From: Paramecium octaurelia | Lineage: Eukaryota; Ciliophora; Oligohymenophorea; Peniculida; Parameciidae | Direction of reading: 5' to 3' | NCBI GenBank assembly: GCA_905182995.1 | Contig: CAJJDP010000138.1 | Span: forward strand, 1 to 64,000 | DNA length: 64,000 bases | Shown: positions 13,875-25,738 of the stretch, piece by piece | How the letters are laid out: every line of letters starts with the position of its first letter | How positions within the stretch are numbered: the stretch's first letter is position 1 | Made by a program: the position numbers and the translations under genes | The notes under the pieces: generated by a model | Databases searched by the model: none | What the model was told of the DNA's origin: nothing | Seen by the model: only the letters and a program-made list of their open reading frames with translations

Positions 13875-14193
13875 TACTTTAATCTTGTACTATGATCAAT
13901 AATCCTAATTATTGAAAATGTTGAGGATTAGTAATTAAATGTTATATTAATTATTATTCTGCTTATTATCTATGAGGGGAACACGAAAAGGATGTCAGAA
14001 GTAATTATTAAACTTCATTCATTAATTATATTAAATGTTATAATAATTACCTACATAATTCAACAAGTACATTTAATCATTATTCAAATCTCAAAATACT
14101 ATTATGAATGTTAAATTACATCTATTTAATGTGTAATTAATCTATAACTAGTTGAATTATCATTTTTATTGCATATGTCTTTAATGAGTTATC
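13875..14193. other. Intergenic, nothing firm
   Basis: Contains an 88-codon plus-strand frame from 13993, almost wholly Ile/Leu/Tyr. Its composition mirrors the local AT bias and it is not called as a gene. Confidence 0.5.
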
Positions 14194-14690
14194 TCATACA
14201 TATTATATCCAGAATCTCTGTATTTACTACCTTTCAATGATGACTATTTGACCTCGTAATTATTTAACTGTGTATTATAAAGTTGTGAAACGCATTTAAA
14301 GTTAATAGTCTATTTTATACTTTGGCCTTTTCAATGTAAATGAATTTAGATTTTGGAGCATATTTATCATTAGTATTTTAGTTTCCATATTTGAATAATA
14401 TACTCTAGATAAATTGAACTTCTTCAGATAGCTCTCATTGATTAAAAAATCTTATGGTTCTTAACATAAAACTTGTTGTATGTGATAAAAATAGTACTCA
14501 CTTCAAGTATGACATAATCAATTACAGGATTTATCAGAATATCTTATAATGAATATAATTTAACTGCTTTATGTTCATAAATGTAATTAATATGATAGGT
14601 GATTGAAGTATAAATAAAATGATAATAATATAAATATTATTAAATATCAATCAGAATAATATATAATTGTTTGCATTAAAATAATTGTCA
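14194..14690 (-). pseudogene. Possible gene remnant without a clear start
   Basis: A minus-strand frame is open from about 14690 to the TGA at 14194-14196 once a 26-nt GTACT...AAG intron (14472-14497) is removed. The 3' part reads like real protein (EPQDFLINESYLKKF, MRFTTLQYTVKQLRGQI) and uses typical codons. No in-frame ATG was found upstream, so it may be a 5'-truncated gene or one with another small 5' exon. No domain recognised. Confidence 0.35.
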
Positions 14691-14807
14691 ATATATTTAA
14701 TTTAAAAATACACGTCAGATTTAAATCATCTACGTACGAATATTACAACAATATTGTGCCTTTGTATACCTGAGATATTGTATTTAAAAATCCATATATA
14801 ATAAATA

Positions 14808-16066
14808 ATGAACTCAAGAAGCACACATCTTACAGAATATGCAATCAAAGAAATCATCTCCGAGAAATTCACTTCATGGAAATCAGTCACTCCTTCAAAC
14901 ATCAGCATCACTAGATTGACAGGGTTGACTAATATAACTTACAAAGCTTAGGCTATGATTGACACTACACCTTAAACAATTTTGTTCAGAGAGTAATGAG
15001 TTTTATCATTTAAAACTAGATTTGGCAATGCTGAAGGATTTGTGGATTCATAACAAGAGAGGATCATCTTCAAAACAATTTCTGACATGGACCTTGGACC
15101 TTAGTAATTGGAATGTGGTAACAGTTGGAGGATGGAAGAATTTGTAAAAGATGGAGTACATCCTAACAATTAAAAAATGGCTGAAGCTGATTTTTAATTT
15201 AAGTCTATGGGAGTGTTGTAGAAATTCCATTAGATGGAGATCCCTATACCCAATAATGGCTAATCTTCCATTATAAACAAGACTCTCTCTGGAGAAATGA
15301 AGGCAAATGTAATAAAGAAGATAGAAAAACGAGGATTGTACACAGATGTAGAACTTGAATAATTGGAATGTATTGAAAACTTCATAAATAATGAAGAAGA
15401 ATTCAATTATCTGAATGAAATGACTCAAAAGGAGAATAATGAGGAGGTATTGTTATTAACAATAATTTTTAGTTAAAATTCTGCCATAATGATTTGAATT
15501 AATTAAATATATTTAACACTTCTAAGAAGGACAAGGAAATCATCTTCATAGATTATGAATATTGTTCATATAATTATCCCTCTTATGACATTGCTAATTT
15601 CTTAAATGAATCTGCAATCAACTATTAACACGAAGAAGAACCTTATTATGTTCTAGTGGATGACAATTTCAATACTGCTCCAATTTAAGCACATTTCCTT
15701 GCACTAAGTTACATAATCAACAAGGAGTGCACCTAATTAGAAATTGATTAGATCTAAAGATTGATCAATGAGAAAACCAATAAAAACAAGGATGAATTGA
15801 AGACTTTCATCTAATTAGTTAAACAGATTCTTGAATAGAGATTAAGCGAATAAGATATTGTGGAGTTGTTCAAGGCGATTTCTTATTTAAAAAGAAGAAT
15901 CAGAAGATTGTAAATCTTATCCAATTTGAATTGGGTGTGGTGGAGTATTCTTTTGGCTCATGAAAAGAATTCTCTCAATTTTGAATATATAGATTATGGT
16001 TTTTTGAGATTCAAAATGCTCGAAAAGCTTTTGGAATTGGAAAAAGCAAGAAAAAATACTTAATGA
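14808..16066 (+). CDS. Choline/ethanolamine kinase
   Basis: About 401 residues in three exons (introns 27 and 26 nt). All key features of the family are visible: the N-terminal TGLTNITYKA lipid-kinase loop, Brenner's motif FCHNDLNQLNIF with the catalytic Asp, and the choline-kinase motif FIDYEYCSYNYPSYDIANF, where the first Asp is the metal ligand. A Trp-rich C-terminal helix (NLNWVWWSILLAHEKNS) is also typical. It phosphorylates choline or ethanolamine with ATP at the first step of the Kennedy pathway for phosphatidylcholine and phosphatidylethanolamine, in the cytosol. Which substrate is preferred cannot be read from the sequence. Length is normal and no catalytic residue is missing. Confidence 0.92.
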
Positions 16067-16223
16067 TTTTCACTATTGTAAATATTTGTTTTATAGAGTC
16101 TTAATTATAATTTTTATTTAATCTCATTATTTATGTAATCAATAGAGAAGGAAGAAGTAAAATTATAAATTTCTAAATGAGATTCCATACTTCAAATTTT
16201 GTTAGAAATTGGGTGGAGTGAAA

Positions 16224-17561
16224 ATGAAAGACATCTACATATCACCCACCAAGGCAGCAACATTTCTCCATCTAATCAATAATGTAAGTCTCTTATTTAT
16301 ATACAATAGAAATGCCCAAAATAAACTGCTCTTCAATTTGCCCAGAGAAGGATTTGCAAATGGGATACCACAATTAAAATGGATGGACCCAGTACATGTC
16401 GCATTTTGAAACCTAAAGATAATAGAGATGTAATATATGTATATCCAATTGCTTTAGAAAAGAATAAATGGATGGTAAAATATTGGCATGGAGATGTACT
16501 ATGATAATAAGGCAACTGTAGCTGACAAAAATTAATTAGAGTTAGATTTTGATAATGATGCTATTTAAAAATAAATAGAAAAGAATGAAATGAAACTGAA
16601 GAATGATTTCAAAAACAAAATAGTCCATCTATAATAATTCTATAGAGATCTCAATCAGAAATACTCTTTTAATTCAAATGATCCCGATTTTAAAACCAAA
16701 ATTAAGAAGGCCAAATTTGATTTACTCAATAGCAGGAATTTGCCTGTCAAATATTTCAAAGCCAAAGGAATGAAATACATTGAAATCTATAATGAATTGA
16801 ATAAAAGGATGACAAACAACTCAAAGGATGGTCTTCTAAAGCGTTTGCGAGTCTTCAATTAGCTAAGAACTGATTAGTATCGAGTCAAGGAAAAATCTAT
16901 GGCTGATCTCTATAAGCAAAAGAAGGAAAACTACAGTCCAACTCATAAGGAACTTCAGCATGATGTCAAGATCTATGATAATATGGAAGAATAGAGTGAA
17001 CAAATGTTGAAGATCATTGATTAAAGCAATGAGTTTTCAATGAAACTTAAATAGAAAGATTAGAAGGTTGGTGTATCTTAAAAAGCTATAGTGTTTGCTG
17101 AAGATTTTAATCGAACAAAATATATTTTCAATTTGACTAAATAGAATCAAATGCAAAAAATGTTTGAAATACCTGAAATGCCATAATTGTTGATACCTCA
17201 AAGTAGTTCAAGTATCAGACTGAAAAAGAACTTATCATCTCCTATGAGCATGGATGAGCAATTTGATAGTTGTCTCAATTAGTATGCTCATGAAGTGTTA
17301 GAATATCAATAGGAAATGTTGGACAAAGAGATTTCCACTGACAATATTGAAAAACTATTATAAGAGAAGGAGAGTTTGAGATGTAGTTAGATGAGGAAAG
17401 TATCTAAAACATATCATTCTCCTCAGCCGAGTTCTCGTTTAGATTCAAGTAAGCAAATGAGAAATTAACAATTATCATCCAGAGATAGGGAATCTACGAA
17501 GGCTGGGAACTCGTTTCATTTAAAATCAAGGACCTATGCTGTAAGTCCTTTTTGTAAATGA
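16224..17561 (+). CDS. Uncharacterised coiled-coil protein, 427 aa
   Basis: Three exons (introns 26 and 28 nt). Start MKDIYISPTKAATFLHLINN. The N-terminal 70 residues contain several Cys. The rest is charged and helical (KNKIVHLQQFYRDLNQKYS), with a Ser-rich tail (SPQPSSRLDSSKQ). No signal peptide, membrane segment or known domain. The last codons run to the TGA at 17559-17561. It sits between the lipid kinase and another large unknown gene on the same strand, 96 bp apart. Gene reality is well supported by exon continuity. Function unknown. Confidence 0.75.
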
Positions 17562-17657
17562 TGAATTTATTTTGATTATTTCTATATATCTACTATAAAG
17601 TGATACAAATTATTTTAATGATAATTTAGCAATATCTACTTTTGCATATCAGTACTA

Positions 17658-20240
17658 ATGAAATAATATATGTAATAAAGGGCTCGTTCGCTAATTGCTC
17701 GGCAATATTACAAAAATAAATACGGTCCATAATTGATTGAGGATGACAATGTATTGGATGTTTAGATAGGAGATGATAATACGTAAAATCCCATTTTATT
17801 ATTTCATTTAGATTACAAGCAAGACAAGGTTTGGTAATCACAATAAACTCAGATGATGAAGGGCCAAAACAAAAACCTTCTTTGCCAAACTTTTCAGAGA
17901 CAGTTGTCAAAAAACAAGAATGTACATTGCAAAAATTTGAAGACAGAAATAGTACATCACAATTATAACTCACTTTGCAATAACAATTACAAACACAAAC
18001 TGATGTCTACAAACAATAGCAACATTAAGTAAGCAATACACTTGATAGTATGTCATAATTGTAAAAGTCACTTTCACAAATTAAAATCCAATAGCCTTAA
18101 CCAAGTTAGACTGTGAACCATCAATAATAACCATAACATCAAAAATAACAATAAGTTAGGTAACCAATAACTAAAGGATTTGGGGAGCAGAATCAAAAAA
18201 ATAATGAGAAGCCAAAGTAAAAAGTCATCTCAATTCCTGATCAAATTCAAACAAAAATGAATATAGAATCTGATGAAGAAGAAGTACAGATGAATAAAGT
18301 ACCTAGAAAATAGGTAAGGCCTAATGAGGATGAAACTCTGCCTTAAATTCATTTCAAAAAGAAAACAGATGTATTTTCTCAATTGAAATAGAAGGTATTT
18401 ATTATTCTCTATTAATTGATAGATTACACAACCATTAAATGAAAACACGGCTTTACAAATCTAATATAAATATAAGTAAAGAGATGAACCTTCTCCAGAC
18501 TTGGAACCACCTCAAAATGTTGCCCCTGTTTCATATTAGGATTTCATTGCCATGAAGAATAGAGAGATCAATGCTGCTAAATAGAGAAAGCAAGATGAGG
18601 AATATAGAAAGTAATTGTTACAATAAAAGAAATAAGAAAAAGTGGCTCCTGAGAAAATAAGAGAAGGGGAGACTCTGCAATAATATCAATAGAGAATGAT
18701 AGAATATTTGCACAAATAAAATAAATACAAGAACAAAAAGAAGTACAAGAGAGGTACTGATTTGGACAACAAAAAAACAGCTGAAGAAAAACAAAAGATC
18801 AGCGAATTGATGAAAATGATTGATCCAAATTTCTAATAAGAAGAGTTAGATGAAAAACCAATCAAACCAGATCTCTTAAATTATGATGTCTTACTTAAAA
18901 ATGGTTTGATCTTGAAATAAGCCTTTGTTAAACCACCTGAACCTGATATCAATCCCATGCTTAATGTTTACAAAAGAGGGAGGTATGCAACTGAATTCAT
19001 CTTCAGTGGTGGTATCGATATGGATGATGGCCCATATGGATAATAAACAAAAAAGAAACCTAAAAAATTGCCATTCCCAAAACACCGATTAAGTTTATCT
19101 CCTTGGGAATACTATGGAGTAGGACCAGAAGAATATTTTGCAACCAGAAATCCTAATTTTGAATTCAAATAGAAATATGTCCCTGTTAAGGATTATTATA
19201 ATGAAATGCCAAGGCCTAAACAGAATCCAAAATATTTTAGTTATGATGTGGATTAGTTGTTGGCTAAACGATACTAATCCATTCATCTAGAGTATCAATA
19301 CTAAACCTCATTTATTGGTTATAAATAAAAACATTGGACTCCTGCATCTCATTTGAAAGCCGTTTGTCCAAGTTTAGTATTAGAATATGAGAAGTACGAA
19401 AGAGATAGACTGTTTTGTTATGTTGTTTGTGCTAAGGTATCAAAATATTAACTGATTGAAACAGTTGGAATCTTAACTTCGAAATACACCAAAAATAAAA
19501 TAGAAAATTTGGTGATGACCTATTGGAAGGGTGATTCAAAAGGAGAAAAAAAAACTATCTCAAATTTAGAAAAACAAGTTCCTCATGAGCAAATGAAATA
19601 AACTGATGAGATGGAGTTGTTTAAAGATGATGAGGAGGAAGAGAATGAAAAGAAGAAAAAGATAAGTAAAGAGCAAAGACATTTAGAAGATGAATGGGAT
19701 CCTACTAAAGATGAAGCTACAGAAAGAGGCAGAAGGAACAAGTTGAGAAAAGAAAAGTTTTAGAGAATTGCAGAGGAATTAAAATTAAAATAATAAATTT
19801 AACCTGACAAAACCAATAAGAAATCTAAAAAAGACAGTGAAGGAGAGAATAATACTAATATGGAAGTAGAAAATTAAAGAAAAGATGAAAATTAACCAGC
19901 TTAATCAAAGAAGGAATAAAAAAAATAAAAGAGAAACAGAAAGAAGAAATAAGAATAATCTAAACAAGTTGTAGAATAGGAAGCCAATCAATTTGAAGAG
20001 TAATTCTAATAAGAACAACAGAATGACAATGAAGCACAATCAAAATAAGTAAGTGAGGAATAAGTATTTTATGACAATGAAGATCTAGTTTTCAAAGCCA
20101 AAATGATTGAATTCAATTAAAAGAGATTCAATTTCACAGGTACTGATGTCGATCTGTAAGAAAGCATGAAATTAGTTTTTCCAAACAATCAACAATAAAA
20201 ATTGGATTCAGAGAGATATAAATAATTTATGCAGAAATGA
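17658..20240 (+). CDS. Large uncharacterised protein with Gln-rich N-terminus and basic C-terminus
   Basis: About 841 residues, two introns (29 and 28 nt). The first 250 residues are Gln-rich and probably disordered. A central conserved-looking region of about 300 residues contains AYR/KRGRYATEFIFSGG, LSLSPWEYYGVGPEEYFATR and aromatic-rich segments (SFIGYKQKHWTPASHLKAV). The C-terminal part is acidic then very Lys/Glu/Gln-rich (WDPTKDEATERGRRNKLRK). No family is recognised with confidence. The low-complexity ends suggest a nuclear or cytoskeletal scaffold, but that is only inference. Start is the first ATG, followed by a second ATG four codons in. Confidence 0.75.
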
Positions 20241-20269
20241 ATTATATAATTATCAAATTCAATTTAAAA

Positions 20270-21846
20270 TCATATATGAATCAATTTCCGTGTCCTGTCT
20301 ATTGGTTATAATGTCAATTTATTCCAAACATCACTTTGATCTGCATTCTCATCTATCAGATTTAGTAACTCCTCCCTTTTTAATAATTTACTCTTAAATC
20401 ATATTTCCAATCATATACATCTAAATTAACTATGCAATGCCACATCAACTTAGCATACTTATTTCTCATTAATGGATCCGCTTCCCTCCCCAAACTCTCT
20501 ATTTTTATTGTAATTTTCTTTGCTTCTTCCTCTTCCATTCCCAACATTTGAACCAATTCTAACATATTCAGACAAACCTTTCTTCTTAAGCCTTAATCAG
20601 GGATTTCATTTTTCTTTTATACTTTTTTTTAACCTCCAACATCTTACTTACTTATTTTAGTTTATTCAATATTATTCTTTTTCTCTTCAATTTTCTACTC
20701 TTCATTTGATACTTATTCTTTCTTTTATTAATTAGTATTGTTGTTATTGTTATTTTATACAGTAATGTTATCAGTAATTTAAGCATTGCCCTCATTGATT
20801 TGAATTTTATTTTCAGTTTTGTCTTTCTTTTTTTATTTTTTTGTTTTCTCAACTGTTTGTTTTTGAGGCACTTGAGGTGTCTTCTTCTCATTAATCTTGT
20901 CCTAATTCATAATGTTTGTGAAGACTTAACCTATAAAATGGATAAAATTTAGTAAAATACTTCTATTTACTTCAGATAAATTCTGAATGATGTTGGCAGC
21001 ATTGAAGAATTAATTTAATAATGAGTTTTTTAATTTGCTAATTAACTCATGTAATCTTGTTATTTATTAATGAATATCCCTTTAAAAAAAGTGATCTGGA
21101 TTTTATTCACTTTGGTGTTTCAATATTAAATAGACAGCATTCAGGATAGATCCCTTTCTCTCAGATAGAACTTCAGTGATAGTATTATTTTGAGCTACCT
21201 AGGCTTCAATTGTATCAAGGATTGGTGTCAATTTCTATTTAATCTAATCATAATTTAATTGGGCAGCTATCAATAATAACAACAAATCTTAAAATTCCCT
21301 GTCTAGATGTTGCTTCTTCTGATGCATCTGAGGAGTTTCCTACAATGGGGATTTTTATACATTCTTTTTAATTTAATTTTAATACATCTTTATTTGGAGT
21401 CTCTGGCTTTTTGAAAGATGTTCGCAGATTTCGTTTAATTATGATACTTTTCTTTTTATCTTCTTATTCACTATCACTGTGCTTTTTTTTTTGTTTTTCT
21501 TATTATGAAAATGGCGGTCTTTAGAGTTTTTGCGCAGTTTGAATTGCTTCTTTCAATTTTTTGTTTTTCTTGACTTTATCATTGAATTCCTCAAATTTCT
21601 CTTGAAAATCAAAAAGATTATCACTCGTCAATATGGAGCTATATATATTATGAATGTACCCTTACTGTGAATCATCACCAATGAAATTAATGGCATACTA
21701 ATTTCCATCGATTACTTTGGTAATCTAATAAGATAAATAAATAAATTACGGTTCCTGGCCACCAGGGATCTAATTAAATTAAATAAATATTTACGTCCTT
21801 TTGTTCTAGCCCAGACAAATTGTGACTTCTTGAAACTTGACTTCAT
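20270..21846 (-). CDS. PWWP-domain protein with TFIIS-like C-terminal domain
   Basis: About 480 residues, introns of 22-25 nt. The N-terminus has a textbook PWWP domain: FVWARTKGHPWWPGTITKV, split by a 25-nt intron just before HPWWPG. PWWP domains read methylated histone H3 and bind DNA. A long Lys/Gln/Asn-rich linker follows with helical segments. The C-terminus (LELVQMLGMEEEEAKKITIK, then NKYAKLMWHCIVNLDVYDW) resembles the central domain of TFIIS-type elongation factors, completed across a 23-nt intron by LLNLIDENADQSDVW. No zinc ribbon is seen. This suggests a chromatin-linked transcription elongation role. The gene is tail-to-tail with the preceding gene, 29 bp apart. Confidence 0.75.
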
Positions 21847-21888
21847 ATTATTTATAAAATATAAATATATATTTATTGCGATTATCAA

Positions 21889-22872
21889 TCAATGCAATAA
21901 TCCATGTTTCAATTCCTTTTGGTTCATTCTAAACTACATACTCCCCACATTCAAATTTATTTTGCAAGGTCCATTGACACTAACAGCCGGATACAACTCT
22001 TAATTCTCCCCCATGCTTAAAATCAAGGCTTTCCTCTTCTCCTCAATCTCCTTGTTCCTATTATTCAAGTCTATAAAAATTGTAATTCTATATACTCACC
22101 AATATCGATTTCGCTTTCTCCCTCCTCCTTCTTCTTCTCCATTTCCAACTCTTCTTGGTTCTTTCCCTCACTCGCAGGAGGCGGATTCAAAAACCTCCCA
22201 TTGTAACTCAGCCATACTCTCCCATCTCTCTATCTAATACCAATTCCAATAGTCTCGCCATACACAGCTTAAAACTTATGATCTTGATGCAAAGCGTTCC
22301 TCCAGTACACCTAACCTGTATTCGAATGGAATCCTATACTCGTCTGGGATCGACCCAAAGATAACTCCTTCTGAAATTCTTTAGATGAACAAAATCCTAA
22401 TGTAATGTCAGATTTTCTTGGATTATCTTCTATCTCAATCTCAAAATAGGATGTGGCGTCTATTGCTACAGGTTTCTCTGCTCGAATAGTGCATTTGTCA
22501 CCAGGCTTACACAGGAACCTCAACTCAATGTACTAGCCATAATAATCTGAAGTTCGCTTCTTCTTAAATACTTTCTTTTTGCTGTTACTTCACTTGATCA
22601 TTTGGTTCTTCCTTATTGTCATACAATTTCCAGAATCTGAATTTGTTTCTCTGAGTAAATCCAATTTTCTCTTTTGGAATTCCATCTTCAGGCCTTTATG
22701 AATATTCCTAATAAACCTTGTATTATCTATATTTTAAATAACCATAAATTAATCCAACTATCCCTACCAAACTACCCACTATTATTCCTGTAATCAATAA
22801 CCAATGAGATTCTGATGGTTTCGAATTTTCAGCCTATAAGTGTGTTATGTGATGTAAAAACTTATTTTACAT
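21889..22872 (-). CDS. Single-pass membrane protein with SPRY domain
   Basis: About 307 residues. Near the N-terminus is one strong transmembrane segment (WLLITGIIVGSLVGIVGLIY). The rest is a SPRY/B30.2 domain: CTIRAEKPVAIDATSYFEIE, DITLGFCSS, SIGFHSNTGQVYW, and the closing YPAVSVNGPCKINLNVG. SPRY domains are protein-interaction modules. A 29-nt intron lies before the last part. The join between the juxtamembrane region and the SPRY domain near 22560-22590 needs a further short intron (a 31-nt GTGAAG...AAG is possible) and is uncertain. Start at 22872 is an in-frame ATG, but the true protein may extend upstream into an ectodomain (see the next entry). Confidence 0.7.
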
Positions 22873-23385
22873 GAATATATATAATTTTGTAATTATTAAT
22901 TATTAAACAATAATATATTGATCTTACTTACCATTTAATTAGTCTGATAATCTGACAGTCTAACAAGCAGAGTCAGAAAATAATCAAAAAAACTCAACTT
23001 TCTGAGATAAATTGAAGATGACATAATTTCCAGTAAATAAGCAAATCCATTACATATTCATCTATCAAAAGGTATTCTCTTTATAAGATTTAATGAGATT
23101 CTTTTAACTAAATATTAGATTAGTCCTCTAAAATTTCTAAAATTAGAATAATTACAATTAGGAATCGATATATAAGGCTAAGGCAGTATATTTTGAATTC
23201 TTAATGAATTCTATAATGTCCAAATCTAAAACATAAATAATTTGGAATTAATAAAAACAGCAATTTTATGAAGGAAAGAAAAGTGATCATTATAAAATAT
23301 TAAATCCAGTTTAATTTATGACTATTGAAATATCATGATTCTTAATTAATAAACAATAAATAATTAATATAAAGACATCCATCTT
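22873..23385. other. Coding traces upstream of the SPRY gene
   Basis: On the minus strand there are frames that look like an ectodomain: a hydrophobic start (MITFLSFIKLLFLLIPNYLC) near 23290, then stretches such as ICLFTGNYVIFNLSQKVEFF and SDSACQTVRLSDQLNG. In the last frame TGA codons interrupt. They may be missing exons of the SPRY membrane protein or a decayed gene. No confident model could be built. Confidence 0.35.
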
Positions 23386-23595
23386 ATGCAGCTAAAATAA
23401 GAATCTTTTGAAAGTGATTTAACTGAGTATCTTAAAATAGAGCAAGAGTTTGAAATTAAATCCTTGTTCAAACAACTCAAAATCTAAAATTAGTAATTGT
23501 CAGATAAAAAGTCTAAAAAAATCAAGAAATTGAAACTAAGCATTCAGACCAATTCAATTATACAAAGAAGAAGCCTAAACGTTAACTAAATTTGA
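23386..23595 (+). CDS. Basic microprotein, 69 aa, family member B
   Basis: Intronless ORF from ATG 23386 to TGA 23593-23595. It parallels the 67-aa ORF at 10241: EFEIKSLFKQLK against ELEIKQMLKNLK, a Lys-rich helix with KKIKKLKL against SIRKVKL, and IIQRRSLNVN against IIQRRRALHY. The acidic N-terminal third is followed by a strongly basic half. No known domain. The paralogy is the main evidence that it is a gene. Confidence 0.65.
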
Positions 23596-24362
23596 TATTT
23601 TTGTATAAATAACTTCTCTATCGTTTTATATAAGTTAAATCAGTATTATTGATTTCCCTCCACCTAATTTTTAGTTTAACTCAGATTCACTTACAATCTC
23701 ACTAAATTACGGTAATACTGCTGGTATTACACCTAAGGATTACAATAATTAGTATAAAACTCATTCAACATTAAGGTAACTAAATGGTGTGTTTCATTTT
23801 AGACATAAATAAATATTTTACAAATATAAATTTGAGGTGCACTTATTTTATTATACATCTTTTCTAAAATGTTACATTTCAATAATAATAATATAAAATT
23901 ACAGTTTGCCAGGATTATTTAAAATAATAAGAACTCCAAATGAAATGTAATAAAATATTTGGAAGGATTTCTAATATATATAAAGTATTCCTTTTTATTC
24001 GATAATTGTTAAGTTTTCTACCCTTTTTTTTATTCATATAATTGTAGATATAGGGATGTAAAGCCTTTCAAATTAGTGTTATTAAATGATAAAGAATCTA
24101 CAAGTCTCTCTGTTTTTAAATTTGAAGCATGAACAAATTTCAACAAGAACTATCAATTTACTGGACTAGTTATTAAGTTGTAGTTTATTGTTCTCTAAAG
24201 TTATTTACGTTAATTTAAATAAGGAATCTAGAGTAAGCTAATGTTATTTGTATGATGTATTCATTATTATTACTATTAGTAGTAAGTGTTTAAGGTGTTA
24301 TTTATTATTATTTATAAATCAATTAAATTTTAATTAACAGTTTTCAAGTTGGCTCTAGAATA
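23596..24362. other. Region with unresolved open frames
   Basis: On the plus strand one frame is open from about 23640 to 24390 across a possible 27-nt intron. It starts with a protein-like stretch (DFPPPNFQFNSDSLTISLNY). Another frame at about 24050-24150 reads YRDVKPFKLVLLNDKES before a TGA. No start codon or domain could be fixed. It may be a degenerate gene. Confidence 0.35.
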
Positions 24363-25671
24363 ATGAAATAAGAGGAGGACAAAGATTTTGATACTTTAGC
24401 AAGCATTTGGATGCACATGAAATAAGTAAGAGATATTGAGATAATAGTAAATTAATAATGGAAATTAGATAGCAGAGGGAGACCAAAAATTACTTAATAG
24501 TTAGTTAACATAGTAATAAGTGAAATACAATCCAAAAAGTGTTTCAATTTAAATTCAGAAACAGCAAGAAGAATTATTTTAAAAAAACTCTAAACTAATT
24601 GATGCATAACAAAAGATAAATGAACTTGAGGAGATTAACCATAAGCAGCAAAAAGAGATTGAGATCTTGAAATAAGAAAAAGAATTGATACTGCAGAAAT
24701 TCGAGATGATAGAAGATGTTATTGATAGTTTATAGATGGATAAATCAAGTAATAGATTGATCAGACTTGAAAATGATTAATTAAAATAAGACATAACTAG
24801 ATTGTTAGGCCTATTGAAGTAAACTAAAGAGTTTAATGATATATAAATAGAAAACAATTAGCATTACATTTAAGCTGAATTTCAATAGCAGAAATCTAAA
24901 GTACTTGAAAATGGAAATAAGAAACTTGAAGTCTAAGTTTAAGTCAAAGAAGAGATGTAAATGAATATTTCTATTAAGATTTTGGATCCCATAAAAAGCA
25001 ATAGACATAATCAATAATATCGATATGAATTGCTCTTAAAAAAATGAATTGCTGATATGTCTTAATTCTGCTTTTTATGAGCATTATACTTCCAAAATTA
25101 ACAAATTAAAATAGTTGACTGATAGTGAAATTAACAATCTGAAACGATAATTAAATTCAAGAATACCCTATGAAGGAATTATGACATAAAAGAAAACCGA
25201 GAGAAATTTAAAGGTGTAGTTCTCTGATCAAAAGTCAGAATCAAAAAAGTCTAAGGAAACAATCAATAGAAACCTATTTTAAAAAGTAGATGAGTAATTG
25301 AAAGTTAGCAAAGTTATAGATAAGTCCTAAATCTTTATGGAGGGAGCAACTTGGATTAGTATTATACTATTTTATCATAGTGGAAAAGATTAACAATGAA
25401 ATCACATCATACGAAATGGGTGTCTAAGCTCTGAATTAAGAATTGAGTCTGAAGATTGACACTCTTATTGATTAAGAAGATTTAGCTTACAAAGCAATTA
25501 TTAATAAGGTGATCATCACTTTAACATTATTAGATATTCAAATGGATCACTGATGCCTCTGAAGAATCGATATACTCTTTAAAGGAAAAGTTAAACTGCA
25601 TAATGGAATCCACTTAGAGCAGAGCAACTACAAGAAGAACATTTTAAATGACTGAAAATGCTTTCAATTGA
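24363..25671 (+). CDS. Coiled-coil protein, possibly ciliary or cytoskeletal
   Basis: About 405 residues with four introns of 22-25 nt. After MKQEEDKDFDTLASIWMHMK the chain is an extended coiled coil (INELEEINHKQQKEIEILKQ). A distinctive segment follows (RLENDQLKQDITRLLGLLKQ, then TKEFND) and then a helical region (KAIDIINNIDMNCSQKNELL). The LENDQLKQDI...TKEF pattern recalls several ciliary coiled-coil proteins, but the family was not fixed. The C-terminus is Ser/Arg/Thr-rich. Tail-to-tail with HSF gene 1, 67 bp apart. All exons join without a stop. Confidence 0.7.
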
Positions 25672-25738
25672 TTGAAATTTAGTTCATTATTTACTTTATG
25701 TTACAAACTATTATAACATTATTAAGATTGAGTAATAC

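Noticed and set aside
15048-15428. Minus-strand ORF of 126 codons
   Set aside because: Antisense to choline/ethanolamine kinase, whose motifs are explicit on the plus strand.
17626-17973. Minus-strand ORF of 115 codons with several Cys
   Set aside because: Antisense to the first exons of the large plus-strand gene at 17658. No Cys motif of any known family.
22013-22364. Two overlapping plus-strand ORFs rich in Ser and Pro
   Set aside because: Antisense to the SPRY domain.
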